Origin: Verrucomicrobiota bacterium
Lineage (GTDB): Bacteria > Verrucomicrobiota > Verrucomicrobiia > Opitutales > Opitutaceae
Assembly: GCA_963205455.1 (NCBI GenBank)
Contig: CAUJJL010000125.1
Span: 1-48,680 of the forward strand
Reading direction: 5' to 3'
DNA length: 48,680 bases
Shown: one piece after another, positions 8,191 through 15,461 of the stretch
How the letters are laid out: each line of letters starts with the position of its first letter
Numbering within the stretch: the first letter of the stretch is position 1
Notes under the pieces: model-generated
What the model was told of the DNA's origin: nothing
The model's input: only the letters and a program-made list of their open reading frames with translations
The model's database searches: none
Made by a program: the position numbers and the translations under genes

Positions 8191-9579
8191 TCAGGATGCC
8201 CAGGCTCCGTCCGGCCCGAACAGGGAGTGAAGGCAGCGGTCGAGGGACTGTGTGCGAATGGCCAGATCAAGGACCGTGAAGCGGCGACGAATAAAGTAGG
8301 CACGATGGAATGTCTGACGGAGCCGTTCGGCTGTGAGGCCGAGTTCAGCCGCTTGGGTCGGGGCGCCCACCGTTTTGAGGCGGCGTCGCAACTCCGAGAG
8401 CGGGACGAGTTGAGCACGAAGCTGCTTGCTTAGGACCGGCCAGCAGCGGACAAGCCTTCCAAGCTGTTCGCGCAACTCGTCAGAGGATACATGCTTCGCC
8501 GTGGTCTCTTGAAGCGCCGTATCAAGGAAGTCAGTGGCTGCGAAGCGGCGCCGGATGTCGCTTTCCAGCGTCGCCCGATCGGGCCACGACGAAACACAGC
8601 GATCGATATCCAATCGCTCGAACGGAATCTTGAGCATTTCCTCGTAGAGCGAGGTGATGGCAAGTGTGGCGAGGCCAACCTTGAAACCGTGGGAGGGAGC
8701 CTGTCCTCGGTGAGTGTGATGCTCCATGTCCCACAGGTGACTGAACTGATGTTCCGCACCGGAGGCGGGGCGGCTCGACTTTGTCCACTGCATGGCGAAG
8801 CCGCCGAGCATCAGCCCTTCCACAAGCGCACCGATTGCCTTGATTTCGCCGCGGCGCGCTCCTTCGGGATTTTCCAGTGCGTCCCGAAGCCCCCCCTGTA
8901 CAATGGCCCAAGCGCGCTGCTCGATGGGCTCAACGCCCAGTGCGTGCGCAATCAGCCAATCTGCGCCTGCCGTGATTTTCGCCTGAAGGTCGGCGTATCC
9001 GGATGCCGTCATTTCGGGTGGCGCATGTCGGAGGATCTCAAGATCGGCAATGACGGCGCGGGGTGCAGGGCAGTTGAAGGTCTGCTTGGCCCCGCGGTGA
9101 GTGATGGAGGCGCCGAATGCCGTGTAGCCGTCCATCGACGCTGCTGTGCTCACGCACAGGTAGGCGCGATCCACACGGTGCGAAGCGAGCTTCACAAGGT
9201 CGTTGATGGTTCCCGAACCGACCGCTACGGCAATGGCATGCGACTGCCGTAGTACGGGCTCGAGTTGCTCTACAAAGCGAAATTCGGCATAGAGGCCGGG
9301 ATCGTTGAAGATGTACGCTGCGGATTCTGCGAGCCCGGCTGAGCGGAGTCTCTGATCGACGGATTTCCCGGCGACACGATGTGTGGTGGGATCGCAAATC
9401 ACGATGGCCTTGCGCCCAGGAAATTGTCGGCGAAAAACGTCAACGACATCAGCGCTGGCACCTGGAGAGACAAGCAGCTCCTTGGTTTCTGAAGCGGCAG
9501 CGAGCGCCTCGGACAAGGATTGTCTTGGCGGTGGGATGTGAGGATGAGAAGGAAGCGACGGTGTCGCTTGAACGGTCAT
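8191..9579 (-). CDS. sn-glycerol-1-phosphate dehydrogenase (AraM/EgsA-like)
   Basis: 462 residues, ATG at 9579. It belongs to the iron-containing/glycerol dehydrogenase fold: the NAD(P) loop GSGTINDLVK is at residues 121-130, STAASMDGYTAFGASI at 144-159, and the metal site is probably D197 (GYADLQAK), H277 (GAEHQFSH) and H297 (SHGFKVGL). These motifs are characteristic of G1P dehydrogenase, which reduces dihydroxyacetone phosphate to sn-glycerol 1-phosphate; bacterial homologues include AraM of Bacillus. It sits with GlpD, which works on the opposite enantiomer, so the operon can connect both glycerol phosphate isomers through DHAP. It is longer than typical bacterial homologues (about 390-400) because of an N-terminal extension and extra C-terminal residues. 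Confidence 0.87.
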   Translation of the reverse strand: MTVQATPSLPSHPHIPPPRQSLSEALAAASETKELLVSPGASADVVDVFRRQFPGRKAIVICDPTTHRVAGKSVDQRLRSAGLAESAAYIFNDPGLYAEFRFVEQLEPVLRQSHAIAVAVGSGTINDLVKLASHRVDRAYLCVSTAASMDGYTAFGASITHRGAKQTFNCPAPRAVIADLEILRHAPPEMTASGYADLQAKITAGADWLIAHALGVEPIEQRAWAIVQGGLRDALENPEGARRGEIKAIGALVEGLMLGGFAMQWTKSSRPASGAEHQFSHLWDMEHHTHRGQAPSHGFKVGLATLAITSLYEEMLKIPFERLDIDRCVSSWPDRATLESDIRRRFAATDFLDTALQETTAKHVSSDELREQLGRLVRCWPVLSKQLRAQLVPLSELRRRLKTVGAPTQAAELGLTAERLRQTFHRAYFIRRRFTVLDLAIRTQSLDRCLHSLFGPDGAWAS

Positions 9580-9620
9580 GGGATTGATTCGGGTTTCCGG
9601 AATGGATTGTCTGTCTGCGA

Positions 9621-10610
9621 CTACTTCTTTTTTGATCGCGACTTTCTGGGAGCGACGGGCGGCTGTTCGAGGGACAGAAGCGCGAGGGCGCCTGATTCAT
9701 CGATGATCAGGCCCTTCAGCAACTGGCCCCGAATGGCGGCTGCAATTGCCGCGGAGCGATCGCTGCCGGAAACGACGCCGATCGTCAGCGGAATTTGTCG
9801 GATCTGGCTGGTCTCCGCGCTCATGACCTGGTCGCGCCAGACGGTCGCGCACTCGTTCCCATTGGCATCAAAGAAGCGCCCGCACATTTCGCCGATGGCA
9901 CCCGCATCGCGAAGGTCCCGGATGTTTGACGGCGTGAGTGCGCCGCGCTCCACAAAGACAGAGTTTTCGAGGGTGCCGAGGCCGACAATGGCCACCTGTG
10001 CGCGGTCCAGGTGGTCATGCACGGCGCGAACCTGGGGCAGCTTGAGAAGGGCGTCGCGTGTGCGCCTTTCCGGGATGTAGGCGGGGACGTTGAGCGCGAG
10101 GAAACTTCCGCCCAGCCGGTGGGCGACGACCCGCCCGACCTCCTGCGCATCGAAGGCGCTGACCGTTGAGTCCACGCTGCCCATGGCTTGAACAACAGTC
10201 AGGGCCTTGTTTCGAGGTTCCGGCAGGTGATGGACAAGCTCGTAGATTGTGCGCCCGCCTGCAATGGCGACGACGTCGCCGGGTTTGATGAGCGACTCCA
10301 GTGTCGCTGACGCGAAATGTCCGACCGCACGCCTGAGGTCCGCCGCAGTGAGCCCCTCCAATGCCTTGATGACAACCACGGTATCCAGATGGAAACGGGC
10401 GCGAATCCGGGCCTCGAGGTCGGGATGCCGAGGATCGTAGTCAGCCACCGTGATGCGCACGATTCCGCGCTCCCGAGCAAGGGCCAGAAGGCGTGAGACC
10501 TTTGCCTGGGAGACCTTGACGAATTTGGCGACCTCGTTCTGGCCCAGTCCGTCGATATAGTAGAGGCGGGCTGCCAGGCGTAGGCGGTCATCGGAGTACG
10601 TGCTCGACAT
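9621..10610 (-). CDS. SorC/DeoR-family sugar-phosphate-responsive regulator
   Basis: 329 residues from the ATG at 10610; a TTG 42 bases upstream (10652) would add 14 unconserved residues. The N terminus has a SorC helix-turn-helix (LAARLYYIDGLGQNEVAKFVKVSQAKVSRLLALARERGIVRI, about residues 11-52). The rest is a sugar-binding domain of the SorC/CggR type, with GDVVAIAGGRTIYELV and VGLGTLENS as effector-site patterns. Such proteins usually bind a phosphorylated sugar or polyol and control the operon that starts with or next to them. It is the first gene of the glycerol-phosphate operon and diverges from a TonB receptor across operator-like palindromes at 10720-10754. The C terminus is unusually basic (KSRSKKK). 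Confidence 0.88.
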   Translation of the reverse strand: MSSTYSDDRLRLAARLYYIDGLGQNEVAKFVKVSQAKVSRLLALARERGIVRITVADYDPRHPDLEARIRARFHLDTVVVIKALEGLTAADLRRAVGHFASATLESLIKPGDVVAIAGGRTIYELVHHLPEPRNKALTVVQAMGSVDSTVSAFDAQEVGRVVAHRLGGSFLALNVPAYIPERRTRDALLKLPQVRAVHDHLDRAQVAIVGLGTLENSVFVERGALTPSNIRDLRDAGAIGEMCGRFFDANGNECATVWRDQVMSAETSQIRQIPLTIGVVSGSDRSAAIAAAIRGQLLKGLIIDESGALALLSLEQPPVAPRKSRSKKK

Positions 10611-10696
10611 GGTGAAAGGGATCGGAGGTGAAGTTGAAGGACGGGGAGCCAATCAATAGATCACCCTCGGTAAAAACGAAAATCTGAAAGGCTCGC

Positions 10697-10726
10697 TTGA
10701 CATGTCGGATACTGCGTGGCTGAAAT
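10697..10726 (+). promoter_or_regulatory. Candidate sigma70 promoter for the TonB receptor
   Basis: TTGACA (10697-10702) is a perfect -35 match. TGAAAT at 10721-10726, after 18 bp, is a 4/6 match to the -10 consensus. It points to the receptor gene at 10903. The predicted -10 overlaps the first inverted-repeat operator candidate (10720-10734), consistent with repression by the divergent SorC-type regulator. Confidence 0.45.
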
Positions 10727-10734
10727 AGCATCAG
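10720..10734. promoter_or_regulatory. Operator candidate 1 (CTGA-N7-TCAG)
   Basis: CTGAAATAGCATCAG has CTGA/TCAG half-sites and overlaps the predicted -10 box of the receptor promoter. It resembles the longer palindrome 19-20 bases downstream, suggesting two turns of the same binding protein. The adjacent SorC-type regulator is the natural candidate. Confidence 0.4.
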
Positions 10735-10738
10735 AATG

Positions 10739-10754
10739 CTGAATAGATATTCAG
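10739..10754. promoter_or_regulatory. Operator candidate 2 (perfect palindrome CTGAATA-GA-TATTCAG)
   Basis: A perfect 7-bp inverted repeat with a 2-bp centre lies between the divergent SorC regulator and TonB receptor genes. Its centre is about 19.5 bp from operator candidate 1. A TTGACT on the minus strand next to it (rc of 10752-10757) could be the -35 of the regulator's own promoter, giving autoregulation. This is inference from position and symmetry. Confidence 0.5.
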
Positions 10755-10902
10755 TCAAGCGAAACCCTGGTGAACCTCGAGAATTTTCCAACCCGTTCGA
10801 TCAAGTCGCGGGAAACGCCGACGTCCGGTGTTTTCCTGCGCGACAAGGTCGTGCCTTTGAGTCCTTACCTGTTCCTTTCTTCCAACCCTGAACCCTGCCA
10901 CC

Positions 10903-13900
10903 ATGCCTGCCACCATGACCACCCTGACAACAGCCCATTCCTCCGCGTCCCTCTCGCGGAGTTTCCTTCAACTCTTCGCAGTGCTGCTCTCACTTTCGAC
11001 TGCACTCCATGCACAAACTACGGCGACCGGAGGCGTTCGGGGCCGGGTCTTCAACGTTGCCACAAACGAGTACATCCGCAACGCCGAGGTCCGCATTGAA
11101 GGCACCCCGCTGGTGGTCTATTCGACGGATGGCGGGGCCTTTGTCATTACGGGCGTGCCCGCAGGGGAGGCCACCGTCGTGACGAGCTACACGGGCCTTC
11201 AGGAGACCCGAGCTACGGTGACAATTGTCGCCGGACAGATGGCAGCCCTGGACTTGAATCTGAAGGCGCTTTCGTACGGCGCAACCGGTGACAATGTCAT
11301 CACGCTCGAAAAATTTGAGGTGGCAGATACCCGGAGCGGCCAGGCAAAGGCCATCATGGAGCGCCGTGTTTCCCTTAACGCCAAGAACGTCGTTGCGGCC
11401 GACAATTACGGCGAACTGACCATGGGCGATGTGGGTGAATTCATGAAGTCGATGCCTGGACTTTCCCTGGACTACACGGAAGTGGACGCCACCCAGGTGC
11501 GCATCGGCGGTCTCGACCCCAAGTATGCCACGTTCACCACCGACGGGGCGCGCATGGCCACTGCCACGTCAAACAACAACGCCGGCCGTCAGAACTCCTT
11601 CGAGCAGATGTCCATCACGGGTATCGAGGCCATCGAGTTCAACAACACCCTGACTGCCCGCATGGACGCCGACGCCCCCGCCGGCACCATCAATCTGCGC
11701 AGCAAGTATGCCTTCCAGCGAAAGAGCCGCTCCATCATTTTCCAGGTTTACGGCGTCGGCACCTCTGATGCCGATTTCCGGCGCGAATATTTTCCCGACG
11801 ACAAAAAGCACAAGCGGATCTTCCCGTCCGGCCAGTTCGGCTACGCGGACATCTTCCTCGACGGCCGCCTTGGAGTCGAATTCAACACGAGCTACAACGC
11901 CAATTTCGTGCAGCAAGATCGCGTTCAGATGCGCTACAACTATAATACAGCCGCAACTGCGACGAAGCCTGCCGTCACGCCGGACAATCCTCAGTTGAAT
12001 GACATCATGTTCCGCCCGGGTCCAAAGGAAACCACGCGTCAGGCCGCCAACCTGAGCGTGGACTACCGATTGACGCCTGAACTGACGCTCTCCTGGCGCA
12101 GCACCTACTCGTTCTACGATGTCGAGTACGTCAACCAGTACACCTATCTCTATGCGCCGGTTGCAACCCAGCCGGGATCCAGTTCGATCACACACCTGGT
12201 CGCCAACCCCGTGAATTTCACGACAGGTGCGGCGGTCACCGGCGGCAGCAGCCCGCGTTTCCGGACTGAGTACTCCCATCGTTATGCCGGGACCCCCGCC
12301 ATCCTGCTTGCTCCCAAACTTGAGTATAAGGGTGACACGTGGGAGGTGAGCTTCCGCCCCAGCTATGCCAAGTCGCAATTCAAGTTCCGCGACATCAGCA
12401 AGGGTTTCTTTCAGCGCACGGACACCTGGATCACTCGGATCGGGTTTACGGCCGATCGCCCATCGGAGGATTCGCCGACATGGACGCTCAAGCAAACCGC
12501 CGGCCGACCCTGGGGTGACCCTGCAAGTGTGAATCGCGACGATGCAATTGGCATCAACGTCCGCAATCCAGAGTCCAATGCGTCAAACGAACAGGTTGTA
12601 GGCAACCTCGACATCAAGAAGCAGCTCAATGTCCGCGGAACTCCTGTCACGCTTATGGCCGGCTTGGGTCAGCGCTCCAACGAATGGAAGACGACCGAAG
12701 GTGCCTACCGGGCGTTCACGTATCTCGGTCCCACGGGCTCTCAGACGGCTCCCGAGGCAATCATTCCTGCCACACAAAACTATAAGTTCGATCTGAGCCT
12801 CGATGGAAAGGGCGGAAATGTAACGGCGCAGAATTTCCGGGCAGACAGCAACTATGGGCTGTACGATATCTATACGCAGCATCCGGACTGGTTCAGACCT
12901 GATACCACTGGCAACCTGACGCGCCAGTTCCAGAACAACAAGAAGATCAATGAGGAGATCAGCGCGGCCTACATTGAAGGGCAGACTCAATATGGAAGGG
13001 CTCGGTTCGATCTTGGGCTTCGCTTCGAGAAGACCAAGACGGAGGCCCTTGTGGCGGATGTGCGGGCAGACAAGGACGTTGTTGCCGCAGGGTATGCCCT
13101 GAACACCGTCGAAGGCATCCGATACAAGTTCAAGGACGGTCAGCAGAAGACCCGCAGCGGCAACTACGACGACTGGTTCCTCAGCGGCGGCGTAAAGTAC
13201 GATATCACGAAGAACCTGACCGCGCAGGCCGCCTTCAGCGACTCCATTCTCCGCCCCGACTATGGCAATCTCGGTGGCGTGGTCACGGTCAATGACAATA
13301 CCCAGGTTGTCAGCATACCGAATCCCGAGCTGAGGCCTGAGCACTCGACCAAATATTATGTCGGACTTATGTACTCACTTGAGCCTGCCGGTAATGTAGG
13401 TCTGTCCTACTATGAGCTTGCGGTGAACGACCTCCAGCAACCAGCCACCCCGATCAATCCCGAGGAGGCTGGTTTCAATCCCGCCGACTATCCAGGATAT
13501 ACGTTCACCAGCACGATCAACGGTGAGGGCACCTTCAAGACAAGGGGCCTTGTGGCGGAGTACAGTCAGCAGATGACCTTCCTGCCGGGCGCGCTCAAGG
13601 GCCTTAGCCTCTACGGTTCGATGACCCGCGTCATTGCCGATCGTGAGCGCGTCAATGTGCCCAATCGGGCGGCAAACTGGGGCGTGCGCTACCGCTATGG
13701 TCGATTCAACGTCCAGATCAATGGCACATGGACGACGATGTATCGCATCGGAAACATCAACGATCTGCCCACGACCAACAATACGGGCATTCGTTGGCTC
13801 GCGGCACGAGAGATGTGGAACGTCAGCGCCGGCTTCAGGCTGACGAAGCATTTCGATCTGATGCTCTCGGGTCGCAATATCTTCAACGAGCCGTCAATTC

Positions 13901-13983
13901 AGTATACAAACGTTCCCGGTCGCGTCTATCTCTACGACGTCTATGGCTCATTGTGGAGTGCCGGCATCAGGGGCTCGTTCTGA
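10903..13983 (+). CDS. TonB-dependent outer-membrane receptor
   Basis: 1026 residues, with an N-terminal signal peptide ending near HAQ (about residue 38; the start may also be the ATG 4 codons later). A carboxypeptidase-regulatory-like beta-sandwich (VRGRVFNVATNEYIRNAEVRI...VPAGEATVVTSY, about 44-120) precedes the segment VITLEKFEVADTR (about 130-142), which resembles a TonB-box/linker. The plug then shows AADNYGELTMGDVGEFMKSMPGLSLDY, VRIGGL and IEFNNTL, followed by a beta-barrel ending in an aromatic residue (GIRGSF). It imports a ligand across the outer membrane using TonB energy. Being divergent from the SorC-controlled operon suggests that its ligand feeds that pathway. The specific ligand is unknown. 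Confidence 0.92.
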   Translation: MPATMTTLTTAHSSASLSRSFLQLFAVLLSLSTALHAQTTATGGVRGRVFNVATNEYIRNAEVRIEGTPLVVYSTDGGAFVITGVPAGEATVVTSYTGLQETRATVTIVAGQMAALDLNLKALSYGATGDNVITLEKFEVADTRSGQAKAIMERRVSLNAKNVVAADNYGELTMGDVGEFMKSMPGLSLDYTEVDATQVRIGGLDPKYATFTTDGARMATATSNNNAGRQNSFEQMSITGIEAIEFNNTLTARMDADAPAGTINLRSKYAFQRKSRSIIFQVYGVGTSDADFRREYFPDDKKHKRIFPSGQFGYADIFLDGRLGVEFNTSYNANFVQQDRVQMRYNYNTAATATKPAVTPDNPQLNDIMFRPGPKETTRQAANLSVDYRLTPELTLSWRSTYSFYDVEYVNQYTYLYAPVATQPGSSSITHLVANPVNFTTGAAVTGGSSPRFRTEYSHRYAGTPAILLAPKLEYKGDTWEVSFRPSYAKSQFKFRDISKGFFQRTDTWITRIGFTADRPSEDSPTWTLKQTAGRPWGDPASVNRDDAIGINVRNPESNASNEQVVGNLDIKKQLNVRGTPVTLMAGLGQRSNEWKTTEGAYRAFTYLGPTGSQTAPEAIIPATQNYKFDLSLDGKGGNVTAQNFRADSNYGLYDIYTQHPDWFRPDTTGNLTRQFQNNKKINEEISAAYIEGQTQYGRARFDLGLRFEKTKTEALVADVRADKDVVAAGYALNTVEGIRYKFKDGQQKTRSGNYDDWFLSGGVKYDITKNLTAQAAFSDSILRPDYGNLGGVVTVNDNTQVVSIPNPELRPEHSTKYYVGLMYSLEPAGNVGLSYYELAVNDLQQPATPINPEEAGFNPADYPGYTFTSTINGEGTFKTRGLVAEYSQQMTFLPGALKGLSLYGSMTRVIADRERVNVPNRAANWGVRYRYGRFNVQINGTWTTMYRIGNINDLPTTNNTGIRWLAAREMWNVSAGFRLTKHFDLMLSGRNIFNEPSIQYTNVPGRVYLYDVYGSLWSAGIRGSF

Positions 13984-14000
13984 CCGAGAGATGTTCCTGC

Positions 14001-14028
14001 GGAGCGGCTTCCTGAAGGAGACCGCTCC
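14001..14028 (+). terminator. Nested hairpin downstream of the TonB receptor
   Basis: A stem GGAGCGG / CCGCTCC (7 bp) lies 17 bases after the receptor stop, with an inner TCCT/AGGA pairing in the loop. There is no clear U-tract, so it may be a terminator of the U-poor kind or a 3' stabilising hairpin. Confidence 0.45.
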
Positions 14029-14168
14029 GAATGCCCACGTTGAATCGAAACACGTTCATACCACGGGAGGGTCACGCTTCGTCGTGACCTGATTGAAAGA
14101 GTGAGTAGGGAGAATTCGAAACTGACCATTCTCTTGTGGCACCTCCGGGAATCCGTTCCCATCCAGAT

Positions 14169-15329
14169 ATGAAAAATAGAACCCTGGTCCTGCTTCCGCT
14201 CCTCCTGCTTGCCGGCTGTGCTGCGTCCTATTCACCTTCCGCAAGCGAACGTGGAAGCGCACGCATGCCTCTCAAACAGAATGGCGGCACCTGGCCCACG
14301 AGTCATGTGCAGGGCATCGCTGTGGATGTTCGCGGGGGATTCATCTACTATTCATTCACAACCCTTCTCGCCAAATACGATTTCAGCGGCAGGCTCGTCG
14401 GCACGCTGGTTGGTTGGACCGGACATCTGGGTGACCTCGATTTCAATCCGGTCGACGGTCGCGTGTATGGCTCGCTCGAATACAAGAAGGATCGATCCTT
14501 CTACATTGCGGTGATCGATGTGAGTCGGCTGAACCAGGTGGGCGTGAACGCCGGTAGCTCGGACATCTTTCGGACCGTTTATCTGCCAGAGGTCGCCCGG
14601 GACTACACGGCTGACATGAACGGCGATGGCGTTTTCGCCGGAGACATCGCCAAGACGCTGGATCATCGTTACGGCTGCTCGGGCATTGATGGTGTCAGTT
14701 TCGGCCCCGAGTTCGGTCGCACGGACGGACCACGCCTGCTGACCGTCGCCTATGGCATCTATGCCAATACCGGCCGGACGGATAACGATCATCAGGTCCT
14801 TCTTCAATACGACATCTCCGACTGGGCGCGTTATGAACGCCGCCTCATCGAATCCGCGCCACACCAAAGCGGCCCGGCCGAGGTCCACGGCAAGTATTTT
14901 GTGCGAACAGGCAATACCACCTATGGCGTTCAGAACCTCGCTTATGATGAGTCGCAGCAGCGCTGGTTCATGGGTGTGTACAAGGGCACCAAGCCCGCGT
15001 TTCCGAATTATCTCCTTTTCGCCGTCGACGCCCGGGTGCAACCGGTGCGCGGCGACCTCATTGGCGTAAAGGATTCATCGGGTTCAGAAACTGAAAAAGG
15101 ACTTTTGATCCCGCTTGCCGATGACGGGCTGAGGGACGCCGCGACCGGCATTCGCGGATGGAACCAGAAAGCCAACACAGGTTTCCAGCCTGTTGGAAGC
15201 GGACTGACCTACATCTGTGAGAATTCCGGCAGCAAGGGCAGCCAGACTGCGGACCTCACGCTCTACGGTTGGAGAGGCATCCCTGAGGCCCCCTATGTGC
15301 CGGCAAAATCATCCGACGTTGGGCATTGA
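14169..15329 (+). CDS. Lipoprotein of unknown function, possibly propeller-like
   Basis: 386 residues from the ATG at 14169. The N terminus is a lipoprotein signal (MKNRT, leucine-rich core, LAGC lipobox near residue 18). I do not recognise the family. The mature part has repeated blade-like stretches such as VQGIAVDVRGGFIYYSFT, LGDLDFNPVDGRVYGSL, GVQNLAYDESQQRWFMGVY and NYLLFAVDA, suggesting a beta-propeller, plus a DMNGDGVFAGD segment that looks like a dockerin/EF-hand calcium loop. The gene follows the TonB receptor by about 185 bases in the same direction and could act at the cell surface or periplasm on the same ligand. It is probably a sugar- or lactone-related surface protein, but this is a guess. 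Confidence 0.7.
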   Translation: MKNRTLVLLPLLLLAGCAASYSPSASERGSARMPLKQNGGTWPTSHVQGIAVDVRGGFIYYSFTTLLAKYDFSGRLVGTLVGWTGHLGDLDFNPVDGRVYGSLEYKKDRSFYIAVIDVSRLNQVGVNAGSSDIFRTVYLPEVARDYTADMNGDGVFAGDIAKTLDHRYGCSGIDGVSFGPEFGRTDGPRLLTVAYGIYANTGRTDNDHQVLLQYDISDWARYERRLIESAPHQSGPAEVHGKYFVRTGNTTYGVQNLAYDESQQRWFMGVYKGTKPAFPNYLLFAVDARVQPVRGDLIGVKDSSGSETEKGLLIPLADDGLRDAATGIRGWNQKANTGFQPVGSGLTYICENSGSKGSQTADLTLYGWRGIPEAPYVPAKSSDVGH

Positions 15330-15341
15330 AGCGAGTATGGA

Positions 15342-15378
15342 ATGATCCGGACATGGGTTACCTTTGTCCCTGGATCAT
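15342..15378 (+). terminator. Long hairpin downstream of the lipoprotein gene
   Basis: ATGATCC (15342-15348) pairs with GGATCAT (15372-15378), and the adjoining GGACA pairs with TGTCC, leaving a two-base bulge and a loop of about 11 bases. It starts 12 bases after the stop codon. There is no U-tract, so terminator function is uncertain. Confidence 0.4.
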
Positions 15379-15461
15379 GCCCAAAATACACGGAGTGACG
15401 ACGTCAAGCCGCTCCTATGCATTGAAAAAGCATCGAGAATGTTTTCTTTCGGGCTTCGCGC

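Noticed and set aside
11569..12495. 308-codon frame on the minus strand inside the TonB receptor gene (and a similar one at 12583-13344)
   Set aside because: The receptor frame is continuous with clear domains; the antisense frames show no signal, domain or conserved motif.
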